Shown here: piece after piece, positions 48,175-57,986 of the stretch
Layout of the letters: each line of letters starts with the position of its first letter
Position numbering within the stretch: position 1 is the stretch's first letter
NCBI GenBank assembly: GCA_022340865.1
Contig: JAJDNC010000103.1
Span: 124,001 to 188,000 of the forward strand
DNA from: Gemmatimonadota bacterium
GTDB taxonomy: Bacteria; Gemmatimonadota; Gemmatimonadetes; Longimicrobiales; Gaopeijiaceae
Reading direction: 5' to 3'
DNA: 64,000 bases
Position numbers and translations under genes: made by a program
Notes under the pieces: model-generated
Databases searched by the model: none
Told to the model about the DNA's origin: nothing
What the model saw: the letters and a program-made list of their open reading frames with translations, nothing else

Positions 48175-50322
48175 ATGATCCAGAGAATGGAGCGGCAGTT
48201 CGCCGGGCGTACGCTGTCGCTCGAGATCGGCCGCATGGCCAAGCTGGCCCACGGCTCCTGCGTGGTGCAGTACGGCGACACCATGGTGCTGTGCACCGCC
48301 GTCGTCAGCGACGGGCCCACGCACCTGCCCTTCTTTCCCATGACCGTGGAGTACCGGGAGAAGACCTACGCTGCGGGCAAGATCCCCGGCGGCTTCTTCA
48401 AGCGTGAGGGCCGCCCCGGTGAGAACGAGATCCTGTCCGCCCGCCAGATCGACCGGCCCATCCGGCCGCTCATGCCGGACGGCTTCATGCACGACGTGCA
48501 GCTCGCCTGCTTCGTGCTCTCCGCCGACCAGGAGAACAACGCCGACGTCCTCGGCGTCCTGGGCTGCTCGGTGGCGCTGAACATGTCCAAGATCCCCTTC
48601 AACACGCCGCTGGCCGCCGTACGGATCGGGCGCATCAAGGGGACGTGGATCCTCAACCCCACCTTCCAGCAGCTCGAGTACTCCGACGTCGACATCACGG
48701 TGGTGGGCTCCGCCGAAGCCATCACCATGGTCGAGGGCGGCGCCATCGAAGTGCCCGAGGCCGATATCGTCGAGGGGCTCCAGGTGGCCCACGAGGGCAT
48801 CAAGGAGCTGGTGGCGCTCCAGAACGAGCTGCTGGAGGGGCACAAGGTGCCCGACATGGAGTGGACGCCCATCGAGCCCGATGCCGCGCTCCGTGCCAAG
48901 GTCGAGGACCTGGCCGCGGCCCGTGTCGAGGAGGCGCTCAACCTCACCGACAAGCAGGAGCGGCATCAGGCCATGGCCGCCCTCAAGGAGGACCTGGTCT
49001 CGCAGTTCTCCGGCGACGATGACGACGTTGCCGCCTACGAGAAGGACATGGGCGAGATCCTCCGGGGCATCGAGAAGAAGACGATGCGCCAGCAGATCCT
49101 GGACAAGGGGGAGCGGGCAGACGGCCGCGGCCTGGATGAGATCAGGCCCATCACGTGCGAGGTGGGCGTGCTGCCCCGGACCCACGGCTCGGCACTCTTC
49201 ACGCGGGGCCAGACCCAGTCGCTTGGCGTGGTCACTCTGGGCACCGCCCGCGACGAGCAGCGAATCGACTCCATCGACTCCCGCGAGGAGGTCACGAAGT
49301 CGTTCATGCTGCACTACAACTTCCCCCCCTTCTGCACCGCGGAGGCGCGCCCCTTCCGCAGCACCTCCCGCCGGGAGATCGGCCACGGGAACCTGGCGGA
49401 GCGGGCTATCCAGCCGCTCCTCCCCCCCTACGACGACTTTCCCTACACGGTGCGGATCGTGTCCGACATCCTGGAGTCCAACGGCTCCTCGTCCATGGCC
49501 ACGGTATGCTCGTCGTCGCTGTCCCTCATGGATGCCGGCGTGCCTATCCGCGCGGCGTGTGCCGGGGTGGCCATGGGTCTCATCAAGGAAGGCGAGCGGG
49601 TCGCCGTGCTCACCGACATCCTGGGCATGGAGGACGCGCTGGGCGACATGGACTTCAAGGTCGCCGGAACGCGCAAGGGCGTGACCTCGATCCAGATGGA
49701 CATCAAGATCGAGGGGCTCACGGTGGAGATTCTCGAAGAGGCGCTCCAGCGGGCCAACCGTGGGCGCATGCACATCCTGGGCATCATGGATCAGACGCTG
49801 TCGGCGCCCAGGGAGGACATCTCCCAGTACGCGCCGCGCATCATCTCCATCCAGATCAATCCGGAGAAGATCGGGGAGATCATCGGCCCGAAGGGCAAGA
49901 CCATCCGAGCCATCCAGGACGAGTCGGGCGCCACCATCGACATCGATGACTCGGGGCTGGTGAAGATCGCCGCGGTGTCCGGCGAGGCCGGCGCGCGCGC
50001 CCGTGAGATGATCGAGGCCATCTGTCAGGAGCCCGAGGTGGGGCGCGTCTACGAGGGGCCGGTGAAGAACACCACCACGTTCGGCGCCTTCATCGAGATC
50101 CTGCCGGGCATCGAGGGGCTGTGCCACATCTCCGAGCTCCAGGAGTCGCGCACGGAGAAGACCGAGGATGTGCTGAAGAAGGGCGACATCACCAGGGTCA
50201 AGCTCCTGTCCATCGACGAGAAGGGCCGTTTGCGCTTGTCGCGGAAGGCCGCTCTGGCGGAGGAGGCCGGCGCCACCGAGCCGTCCGGCGCCCCAGAGGC
50301 GACCGCCGCCGCGGGAGGGTGA
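48175..50322 (+). CDS. pnp: Polyribonucleotide nucleotidyltransferase
   Basis: Two RNase PH domains, KH (INPEKIGEIIGPKGKTIRAIQDESGATIDI) and S1 domains. Confidence 0.97.
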   Translation: MIQRMERQFAGRTLSLEIGRMAKLAHGSCVVQYGDTMVLCTAVVSDGPTHLPFFPMTVEYREKTYAAGKIPGGFFKREGRPGENEILSARQIDRPIRPLMPDGFMHDVQLACFVLSADQENNADVLGVLGCSVALNMSKIPFNTPLAAVRIGRIKGTWILNPTFQQLEYSDVDITVVGSAEAITMVEGGAIEVPEADIVEGLQVAHEGIKELVALQNELLEGHKVPDMEWTPIEPDAALRAKVEDLAAARVEEALNLTDKQERHQAMAALKEDLVSQFSGDDDDVAAYEKDMGEILRGIEKKTMRQQILDKGERADGRGLDEIRPITCEVGVLPRTHGSALFTRGQTQSLGVVTLGTARDEQRIDSIDSREEVTKSFMLHYNFPPFCTAEARPFRSTSRREIGHGNLAERAIQPLLPPYDDFPYTVRIVSDILESNGSSSMATVCSSSLSLMDAGVPIRAACAGVAMGLIKEGERVAVLTDILGMEDALGDMDFKVAGTRKGVTSIQMDIKIEGLTVEILEEALQRANRGRMHILGIMDQTLSAPREDISQYAPRIISIQINPEKIGEIIGPKGKTIRAIQDESGATIDIDDSGLVKIAAVSGEAGARAREMIEAICQEPEVGRVYEGPVKNTTTFGAFIEILPGIEGLCHISELQESRTEKTEDVLKKGDITRVKLLSIDEKGRLRLSRKAALAEEAGATEPSGAPEATAAAGG

Positions 50323-50333
50323 CGGCGGGCCCG

Positions 50334-51656
50334 ATGGGTGGACCCTCTCGGGGAGGGCACGGGCTTCCGCCCGTGCCCTCCTCGCCGTCCGGGGTCAGGG
50401 AGCTGGCCGGCGTCGTCACGATTACCGAGGGCGCCATCCGCGAGAGCGTGCTCCCCAACGGCGTGCAGGTAGTCACCGAGCAGGTCCCCGGCCGTCGCTC
50501 GGTCTCCGCCGGGGTGTGGGTGCGTCACGGCGCAGCCCACGATCCGGCGGCCCGCTCCGGCGCCAGCCACCTTCTGGAGCACATGGTCTTCAAGGGCACC
50601 GACCGGCGCACCGCCCACGACATCGCCCTGTCGCTGGAGGCGCTGGGCGGGGCCCTGGATGCCTACACCAGCCGGGAGCATACCGCCTTCCAGGCGCGGG
50701 TCCTGGGTCGGCACCTTCCGGACGCCCTCGACGTGCTTGCCGATATGGTGCTCAATCCCTCCTTGCGTGACACGGACCTGGAGCTCGAGAGGGAGGTGAT
50801 CCTGGAGGAGATCGCCCAGGTGGAAGACACCCCCGACGACCTCGTCTTCGAGCTGCACGGGGCGCGTCTGTACGGGAGCCATCCGTACGGCCGCTCCATC
50901 CTCGGAACCGCGGAGACCGTCGCGGAGCTCACCGCCGCGGACCTGCGCGGGCTCCATGCGGAGGCGTACCGCGGGCGCAGCCTGCTGGTGGCGGGGGCTG
51001 GCAACCTGGAGCACGACGCCTTCCTGGACGGGGTGGCGGCGCTCTTCGAAGGCCTCGACGGCGGCGCTCCCCCCCACGACGTGGTGGCGCCTCCGCCCCC
51101 GGCGGAGGGCGACGAGCGGGTGACGCGGGACAGCGCACAATCTCACGTGGTCCTCGGCACGGCTCTTCCCCGCCACTCGGACCCCTCACGCTATGCCCTT
51201 ATCCTGCTGTCGGCGACGCTGGGAGGCGGAATGAGCTCTCGGCTCTTCCAGAAGGTCCGGGAGGAGCTCGGCCTCTGCTATTCGGTATACACGTACCAAT
51301 CCTTCCAGAAGGAGGGTGGGGTCGGCGGGGTGTACGTCGGGACCCGCCCGGCGACGGAGGAGCGGGCCGTGGCAGCCGTGCGGACGGAGATGGCGAAGGT
51401 GGCGGGGAGCGGGATCCCCCCCGACGAGCTCCAGCGCACGAAGCAGCAGGTGAAGGGCCAGGTCCTCATCTCGCTGGAATCCACGTCGGCACGTCTGCAC
51501 CGGCTGACGGCCTTCGGCCTGTACGACGAGCCCTTCATGGCTCTGGACGAGATTCTCGCCCGCCTGGACGCCGTCACGCCGGAGGAGGTCGCGGAGCTGG
51601 CGGGCCGCTACTGCGCTCCCGAGCACCAGCTGGTGCTGCGCCTCGGGCGGGCGTAG
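50334..51656 (+). CDS. M16 family zinc peptidase (processing-peptidase-like); start uncertain
   Basis: HLLEHMVFKGTDRRTAHDIA (HxxEH); GLCYSVYTYQSFQKEGGVGGVYVGT; a strong hairpin at 50352-50381 overlaps the first codons. Confidence 0.9.
   Translation: MGGPSRGGHGLPPVPSSPSGVRELAGVVTITEGAIRESVLPNGVQVVTEQVPGRRSVSAGVWVRHGAAHDPAARSGASHLLEHMVFKGTDRRTAHDIALSLEALGGALDAYTSREHTAFQARVLGRHLPDALDVLADMVLNPSLRDTDLELEREVILEEIAQVEDTPDDLVFELHGARLYGSHPYGRSILGTAETVAELTAADLRGLHAEAYRGRSLLVAGAGNLEHDAFLDGVAALFEGLDGGAPPHDVVAPPPPAEGDERVTRDSAQSHVVLGTALPRHSDPSRYALILLSATLGGGMSSRLFQKVREELGLCYSVYTYQSFQKEGGVGGVYVGTRPATEERAVAAVRTEMAKVAGSGIPPDELQRTKQQVKGQVLISLESTSARLHRLTAFGLYDEPFMALDEILARLDAVTPEEVAELAGRYCAPEHQLVLRLGRA
50352..50381 (+). 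terminator. Strong GC hairpin after pnp, possible non-U-tract terminator
   Basis: GGAGGGCACGGGC-TTCC-GCCCGTGCCCTCC, 13-bp perfect stem. Confidence 0.5.
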
Positions 51657-51810
51657 GCGCCGATTGCCGGGGGGGACGCGACTCCCGTTGTCCTTGTGCT
51701 CGGGTGCACTAGCTTTGATGCGCTAGGGCTCCGTCCGTGTCGTTGAGGCGGTGGGGCCCGGTCCCTCCCCACAGACGACCGAGATCGACCCCTAGGCAAG
51801 CGAGACGGAC

Positions 51811-52941
51811 ATGCTCATCGGCGTACCCAAGGAGATCAAGCCCGACGAATACCGCGTCGCGCTCACACCCGCCGGAGCGGAGATGCTCACGGCGGAAGGC
51901 CATAAGCTGGTCATCGAGAAGAACGCCGGCCTCGGCAGCGGCTTCACGGACGACTTCTACGAGGCGGCGGGTGCGGAGATCGTGAAGACCGCCGACGAGG
52001 TGTGGAAGCGGGCGCAGATGATCCTCAAGGTGAAGGAGCCCATCCGCAAGGAGTGGCCGAAGATCCGCAAGGGCCAGGTGCTCTTCACGTACTTCCACTT
52101 CGCGGCGGACGAGGAGCTCACCAAGGCGTTCCTCAAGACCAAGGCCATCGCCATCGCCTACGAGACGGTGGAGCTCCCCTCCGGCGAGCTGCCTCTGCTG
52201 ACCCCGATGTCCGAGGTCGCGGGGCGCATGGCGGTGCAGGAGGGCGCGAAGTACCTGGAGAAACACCAGGGTGGCCTGGGGACACTCCTGGGCGGTGTCC
52301 CCGGCGTGCTTCCGGGCAAGGTGCTCATCCTCGGTGGCGGGGTCGTGGGAACCAACGCCGCGAAGATGGCCGCCGGCATGGGTGCCCGCGTGAGCATCAT
52401 GGACGTGGACCTGCACAGGCTGCGCTATCTGGACGACGTCATGCCGGCCAACGTGAGCTGCCTGTTCAGCACGCGCTACGCCATCCGCAAGCAGGTGGAG
52501 GACGCGGATCTCATCATCGGCGCGGTGCTCATCGCCGGCGCCAAGGCGCCGCGCCTGGTCACGCGTGAGGACCTCAAGCTCATGCGTCCCGGCACGGTCA
52601 TCGTGGACGTCGCCGTGGATCAGGGCGGCTGCGTGGAGACCATCAAGCCGACGACGCATCACGATCCCGTGTACGTCGTGGACAACGTCATCCACTACGC
52701 AGTAGCCAACATGCCGGGCGGCGTGCCCCGTACCTCGACGCTGGCGCTCACCAACGCCACGCTTCCCTACGCCATCGCCCTGGCCAACAAGGGGTGGAAG
52801 AAGGCGTGCAGGGACGACACCGCCCTGAAGCTCGGCGTGAACGCCGTGGACGGCCACATCACCTTCCCGGGAGTCGCCGCGGCCTTCGGCATGAAGCCGA
52901 GGAAGGTCGACGACTTCCTCAAGGTCACCAAGAAGGCGTGA
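51811..52941 (+). CDS. ald: Alanine dehydrogenase
   Basis: [76 protein letters not shown]. Confidence 0.95.
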   Translation: MLIGVPKEIKPDEYRVALTPAGAEMLTAEGHKLVIEKNAGLGSGFTDDFYEAAGAEIVKTADEVWKRAQMILKVKEPIRKEWPKIRKGQVLFTYFHFAADEELTKAFLKTKAIAIAYETVELPSGELPLLTPMSEVAGRMAVQEGAKYLEKHQGGLGTLLGGVPGVLPGKVLILGGGVVGTNAAKMAAGMGARVSIMDVDLHRLRYLDDVMPANVSCLFSTRYAIRKQVEDADLIIGAVLIAGAKAPRLVTREDLKLMRPGTVIVDVAVDQGGCVETIKPTTHHDPVYVVDNVIHYAVANMPGGVPRTSTLALTNATLPYAIALANKGWKKACRDDTALKLGVNAVDGHITFPGVAAAFGMKPRKVDDFLKVTKKA

Positions 52942-53456
52942 CCCAGGCGAGAGAGCCGAAGCAGGCGGGGGCGTCCCAGGACGCCCGGCCCGGGGGCGGA
53001 GCCGTCCCGCTCCGCCCCCGGGTCTACTTTCGTCGCCTGGCCGGCAATCCGGATCTGCCTCTGCCCGAGCGGGCCACGCCGCATGCGGCGGGCTTCGACA
53101 TCCGCTCGGCGGAAGACGAGGTGGTCTTGCAGCCCGGGGAGATCCGGCTGGTGAGCACCGGGCTGGTCATGGAGCTTCCCGAGGGCGTCGAGTGTCAGGT
53201 ACGCCCGCGCTCGGGGCTCGCGCTGAAGCACGGCATCACCATGCCGAACAGCCCCGGCACCATCGACCCGGACTATCGGGGCGAGCTGCGCATCATCCTG
53301 CAGAACCTGGGCGGGGCTCCTGTGACCTTGGCGCGGGGCGAGCGCATCGCCCAGCTCGTGTTCGCACGCTTCGAGACGCCCGACATCGCCGAGAGCGGCG
53401 AGCTGTCCGCCACCGGGCGGGGCGAAGGGGGCTTCGGGAGCACGGGAACCGCGTGA
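52938..53456 (+). CDS. dut: dUTP diphosphatase
   Basis: [65 protein letters not shown] start. Confidence 0.94.
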   Translation: MTQAREPKQAGASQDARPGGGAVPLRPRVYFRRLAGNPDLPLPERATPHAAGFDIRSAEDEVVLQPGEIRLVSTGLVMELPEGVECQVRPRSGLALKHGITMPNSPGTIDPDYRGELRIILQNLGGAPVTLARGERIAQLVFARFETPDIAESGELSATGRGEGGFGSTGTA

Positions 53457-53522
53457 GCCCGCCGTGTATCAGCAGCCTTTCGGCGTTCTGCCCAACGAAA
53501 GCCCTGGCATCACGCCGAGGGG

Positions 53523-53534
53523 AAACGTACGTTT
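53523..53534. promoter_or_regulatory. 12-bp palindrome AAACGTACGTTT upstream of mreB
   Basis: Perfect palindrome in dut-mreB intergenic region. Confidence 0.25.
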
Positions 53535-53579
53535 GCACGCGCCCTTCTGGGCCCACTCTCCGTTGACCTGAAGCGAGCA

Positions 53580-54623
53580 TTGGCCGGACTGAGCAGCTGG
53601 TTCAACTCGGGGCGTCTCATCCCCGTGAACGACATCGCCGTCGACCTGGGCACGGCGAACACCCTCGTGTACGTCAAGGGGGAGGGGATCGTGCTGAACG
53701 AACCCTCCGTCGTGGCGGTGGAGCGGGGGACCAAGCGCATCATGGGCATTGGTCTCGAGGCCAAGCGTATGCTCGGCCGCACTCCCGAGGGCATCGAGGC
53801 CATCCGGCCGTTGAAGGACGGCGTCATCGCCGACGTCGACGTCACGGAGATGATGCTGCGCCACTTCCTGAAGCACGTCACGGCGAAGCGCGTGTTCCGC
53901 ATCAAGCCGCGCGTGGTGGTGGGCGTGCCGTCGGGGATCACCGAGCTCGAGCGGCGCGCCGTGCGGTCGTCGGCCATGGCGGCGGGGGCCAAGGCCGTCT
54001 ACATGGTGGACGAGCCCATGGCGGCGGCCATCGGCGTGGGGCTGCCGGTGGAGACTCCCACCGGGAACATGGTCATCGACATCGGAGGCGGGACCACGGA
54101 GATCGCGGTCATTGCCCTCTCCGGCATCGTGTCCAACACTTCCATCCGGGTGGGGGGCGACGAGTTGGACTCGGCCATCGTCACGTTCCTGCGCAAGAAC
54201 TACAACCTGCTCATCGGAGAGCCCACCGCCGAGGCGATCAAGATCCAGGTGGGCTCGGCATTCGACTTCGGCGAAGAGCGGGAGATGGAGGTGAAGGGGC
54301 GGGATCTCGTGAGTGGCATCCCGAAGACGGCGACCGTGCACTCGCAGGAGATCCGCGAGTGCATCCAGGAACCCATCCAGGCGGTGGTGGAGGCGGTGCG
54401 GCGGGCGCTGGAGATCACGCCGCCCGAGCTGTCGTCCGATATCGTGGACCGGGGAATCGTCATGACGGGTGGGGGCGCCTTGATCCGGGGGCTGGATCGG
54501 CTTCTCCATCACGAGACCAACCTCCCCATCCATACGGACGAAGAGCCGCTGACCTGCGTGGTGCGGGGCGCCGGCCGCATCCTCGACGACCTGCAGAAGT
54601 ACCGCAGCGTCCTTGTACAGTAG
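53580..54623 (+). CDS. mreB: Rod shape-determining protein MreB
   Basis: NDIAVDLGTANTLVYVKGEGIVLNEPSVVAVE; MVIDIGGGTTEIAVIALSGIV; TTG start. Confidence 0.96.
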   Translation: MAGLSSWFNSGRLIPVNDIAVDLGTANTLVYVKGEGIVLNEPSVVAVERGTKRIMGIGLEAKRMLGRTPEGIEAIRPLKDGVIADVDVTEMMLRHFLKHVTAKRVFRIKPRVVVGVPSGITELERRAVRSSAMAAGAKAVYMVDEPMAAAIGVGLPVETPTGNMVIDIGGGTTEIAVIALSGIVSNTSIRVGGDELDSAIVTFLRKNYNLLIGEPTAEAIKIQVGSAFDFGEEREMEVKGRDLVSGIPKTATVHSQEIRECIQEPIQAVVEAVRRALEITPPELSSDIVDRGIVMTGGGALIRGLDRLLHHETNLPIHTDEEPLTCVVRGAGRILDDLQKYRSVLVQ

Positions 54624-54643
54624 TCGCGGGTGGGTGAAGCCCC

Positions 54644-55633
54644 GTGCCCGCCTACTCACCTGAGCCCGAGCGCACCGGCGGCCGGCGCCAGGGGATACTG
54701 GCGGCGGCTTTCCTCATCCTGGCCCTGGCCTCCTCGTATCTCCCCGAGGGGGCTCAGCAAGGCATCTCCTGGAGTCTGCGCGCGACGCTCCTGAAGCCCG
54801 TTCTCGCCACGCAGGAGCACCTCGTCGCGGCTGAGCTCCGGTCACGCAAGGTCGAGGCGCTCCAGGCACGGCTCGACTCGGTGACCGCGATCCTCGCCAC
54901 GCAGAGCGCGTTGGGGGACGAGAACCGTACGCTGCGGGCCCTCCTGGGGCTCTCCGCCCGCATCGGGCCCTCCTTCCGACCGGCATCCGTGCTCCGGCCC
55001 GGGACCCCCGGCTCCGAGAGCATGTTCCTGGTGGACCTGGGCTCCCAGGACGGCGTCGCGGAGGGCGCTCCGGTGGTGGATCCCTACGGGCTGGTAGGCG
55101 TCATCCGGGAAGTGCGAGCCCATACGTCGGTGGGCATGGATTGGGCGCACCCCGACTTCCGGGCATCCGCCATGCTGGCCGACGGCACCGGCTTCGGTCT
55201 GGTGGAGGACCGGCGGGGAGCGTTCCGCGAGGAGGATCGCATGGTCCTCAACGGGATGCCCTACCACGAGGCGGTTCCGGACGGCACGCTGGTCCTCACC
55301 AGTGGCCTGGGCGGCGTCTTCCCCCGCGGCATCCCCATCGGCCGCATCGACGGCGTGGCGGAGACCAAGGGGGGATGGCTCAAGAGCTACTGGCTGAGGC
55401 CCATGGTGCAGCCGGGGGCGGTGACCCACGTGCTGGTGGCCGTAGGGAAGCCCGTCCTCGACGTCAGCCGGGCATGGCCCCTCGACTCCGTGCGCACGCG
55501 GGAAGAGAGCCTTCGCAGGGAGCATGCCCGGGCGGACAGCTTGAGGGCCATCACCGACACCGTGCGCCGGCTCCGCGCCCTCGTGGAGCAGCTCCGGAGG
55601 GACGTGGGAGGCCCGGAGGCGGGAGGCGGATGA
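54644..55633 (+). CDS. mreC: Rod shape-determining protein MreC
   Basis: N-terminal TM and coiled coil, beta-domain ESMFLVDLGSQDGVAEGAPVVDPYGLVGVIREV; follows mreB. Confidence 0.92.
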   Translation: MPAYSPEPERTGGRRQGILAAAFLILALASSYLPEGAQQGISWSLRATLLKPVLATQEHLVAAELRSRKVEALQARLDSVTAILATQSALGDENRTLRALLGLSARIGPSFRPASVLRPGTPGSESMFLVDLGSQDGVAEGAPVVDPYGLVGVIREVRAHTSVGMDWAHPDFRASAMLADGTGFGLVEDRRGAFREEDRMVLNGMPYHEAVPDGTLVLTSGLGGVFPRGIPIGRIDGVAETKGGWLKSYWLRPMVQPGAVTHVLVAVGKPVLDVSRAWPLDSVRTREESLRREHARADSLRAITDTVRRLRALVEQLRRDVGGPEAGGG

Positions 55634-56115
55634 TGAGGGCCCGCACGCGGGTGTGGGTCGTGGTCGCCGTCCTCGTCCTGCTCCATTTTCTGCTCCACGT
55701 GGGCCTGGGGGTGCGGCACGCCGCACCCGACCTGCTGACCGTCGCGCTCCTCCTCGCGGCTCGGGAGGTCGGCGTCGGCACCGCAGCGGGGCTGGGCCTG
55801 GCCATGGGGCTTCTGGAGGACGCGCTCAGCGTGGCCTCCTTCGGTGCCAATGCGGTGGCCATGACCGTGGTGGGGCTTCTGGGCGCCGTGACCCGGAGCC
55901 TGTTCGTTGGAGACTCCCTCGTCTTCCTGGTATCGTACTTCGTGATAGGAAAGTGGGTGCGCGATCTGGTCGCCTGGCTCGCCATGGGCGAGGCGCTCCG
56001 GCAGCCGTTCGCGGACCAGGTGCTGGTCCAGGGCTTTCTGGGCGGGGTGTATGCCGCGGTGACGGGGATCGTGGTGCTGACCGTGTCGGGGCTCTGGAGG
56101 GAGACCTCACGGTGA
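55630..56115 (+). CDS. mreD: Rod shape-determining protein MreD
   Basis: ~160-aa multi-TM protein between mreC and mrdA. Confidence 0.85.
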   Translation: MMRARTRVWVVVAVLVLLHFLLHVGLGVRHAAPDLLTVALLLAAREVGVGTAAGLGLAMGLLEDALSVASFGANAVAMTVVGLLGAVTRSLFVGDSLVFLVSYFVIGKWVRDLVAWLAMGEALRQPFADQVLVQGFLGGVYAAVTGIVVLTVSGLWRETSR

Positions 56116-57986
56116 AGCTGTTCCATCCCCACCTGCGGCGCACTCGCGCGCTGGCCGCCCAGGCCGCGCTCTTCCTATTCATGGGGATCCTCGCCGCGGC
56201 TTTCTTCCGGATGCAGGTCCTGGGCTCCACGGTCTGGAGGCTCAAGGCCGAGTCGAACCGGTTGCGCCAGCTTCCCGTGCCGGCGCCGCGCGGCACCATT
56301 TACGACCGCAACGGGAAGGTCCTCGCCGACAACGTGCCGGGATACGCCATCACGCTCCTCCCCGAGCCTCTGGACTCCGTGAGGGCGACGCTCCACCGCA
56401 TGAGGAAGTACGTCGACCTCTCCGACGAGCGCATCGACCGGGTGATCTCCACCATGCGCCGCTACGGCACGGAGGTCGTGGTGGATGGGGACGCGGACTT
56501 CAAGGTGGTGAGCGCGCTGGAGGAACGGAGTGCCGAGTTTCCCGACGTCTACATCGGCATGCGCCCGCGACGACGCTACCTCCTCGGGCCCGCGGCCGCC
56601 CACGTGCTGGGCTACGTGGGGGAGATCACCGCCGACGAGCTGGGGTCGCCGGAGTTCCCCGACTCGGTGTACGCGCAGGGCATGGTGGTGGGGAAGACCG
56701 GCATCGAGAAGGAGTACGAGCGCACGCTGCAGGGAAGGCCGGGCCTGCGCACCGTGGAGGTGGACGCCCGGGGCAGGATCGTCGGGGACTTCAAGGGCTT
56801 CACCGCGGACCCGGGGACACCGGGCAAGGACCTGCACCTGAACCTGGACCTCGACCTGCAGAAGTGGATCGCGCACATCTTCCCGGACTCCATGGCCGGG
56901 GCGGTGGTGGCCATGGACCCGTCCGACGGGGGGGTGCTGGCCCTCTACTCGGCGCCCTCGTTCGACCCCAACGCGTTCGTGGGCGGCATCGCCCCGGACC
57001 TCTGGGCCAAGCTCAACTCCGACCCTCAGCATCCCCTCCTCGACCGCGCCGTGATGAGCCGCTACCCCCCGGGCTCGACGTTCAAGCTGGCCACGGCGGC
57101 CATCGGCCTGGAGCTCGGGGTGGTGAGCCCTGGGGACACCATGCCCGAACGCTGCACCGGGGTCTTCATGTGGGGAGGGCGGGCGTGGCACTGCTGGGAC
57201 GCCGCCGGCCACGGGAAGCAGACCCTCGAGGAGGCCATCGGCAACTCGTGTGACATCTACTTCTATCAGCTGGGGCTGAAGATCGGCCTGGACCGCCTCT
57301 TGAAGGCGGCCACCGACATCGGCTTCAGCAAGCCGTGCCCCATCGACCTGCCCCAGGAGGCGACGGGCGTCTTTCCGGACAGCCCCAAGTTCTGGCAGCG
57401 GCCCCCCTGGAACTACACGGGCCAGGAGGGCGAGGTGCTGAACCTCGCCATCGGCCAGGGGCCCAATTCGCAGACGCCCCTCAAGATGGCGCAGTTCTAC
57501 ACGGCGCTGGCCCGGGACGGGACGGCGCCGGCCCCGTCCATCGCCAGGGGCGTGAAGACCGGCGATGCCTGGTCGCTGCACCTGTCGCCCCGGAGCCTGG
57601 CGGCGCTCCGGGACGGTCTGCGCAGGGCCACCGCGCCGGGGGGCACGGCCCACTACGAGACCGCGCTCCAGTACTGGTACGTCTGGGGGAAGACCGGAAC
57701 GGCGCAGAACGTGCAGAGCCTGCAGGGGACCGCCGGGGACCACGCGTGGTTCGCGGGGATGGCGGGTCCCCCGGGCAAGCCCCCGGAGATCGTCATCGTG
57801 GCGGTGGTGGAGCACGGTGAGCACGGCGGGAGCATCGCCGCGCCCATCGTGGCCAAGGCCGCCGACTATTACCTCCGGAAGAAGTACGGGCTTCCCATCG
57901 ACACGATCCAGACGTATCAGGACTACATCAGGGCCGGCCTGGGGATTCCGCCCTGGTACCAGGCTCGCTTCGGGAAGCACCGATGA
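56112..57986 (+). CDS. mrdA: Penicillin-binding protein 2 (peptidoglycan transpeptidase)
   Basis: APRGTIYDRNGKVLADNVPGYAI; YPPGSTFKLATAAIGLE (SxxK); KTGTAQN. Confidence 0.95.
   Translation: MKLFHPHLRRTRALAAQAALFLFMGILAAAFFRMQVLGSTVWRLKAESNRLRQLPVPAPRGTIYDRNGKVLADNVPGYAITLLPEPLDSVRATLHRMRKYVDLSDERIDRVISTMRRYGTEVVVDGDADFKVVSALEERSAEFPDVYIGMRPRRRYLLGPAAAHVLGYVGEITADELGSPEFPDSVYAQGMVVGKTGIEKEYERTLQGRPGLRTVEVDARGRIVGDFKGFTADPGTPGKDLHLNLDLDLQKWIAHIFPDSMAGAVVAMDPSDGGVLALYSAPSFDPNAFVGGIAPDLWAKLNSDPQHPLLDRAVMSRYPPGSTFKLATAAIGLELGVVSPGDTMPERCTGVFMWGGRAWHCWDAAGHGKQTLEEAIGNSCDIYFYQLGLKIGLDRLLKAATDIGFSKPCPIDLPQEATGVFPDSPKFWQRPPWNYTGQEGEVLNLAIGQGPNSQTPLKMAQFYTALARDGTAPAPSIARGVKTGDAWSLHLSPRSLAALRDGLRRATAPGGTAHYETALQYWYVWGKTGTAQNVQSLQGTAGDHAWFAGMAGPPGKPPEIVIVAVVEHGEHGGSIAAPIVAKAADYYLRKKYGLPIDTIQTYQDYIRAGLGIPPWYQARFGKHR

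Noticed and set aside
48034-50127. 697-aa minus-strand ORF opposite pnp
   Set aside because: Shadow ORF; pnp is unambiguous on the plus strand
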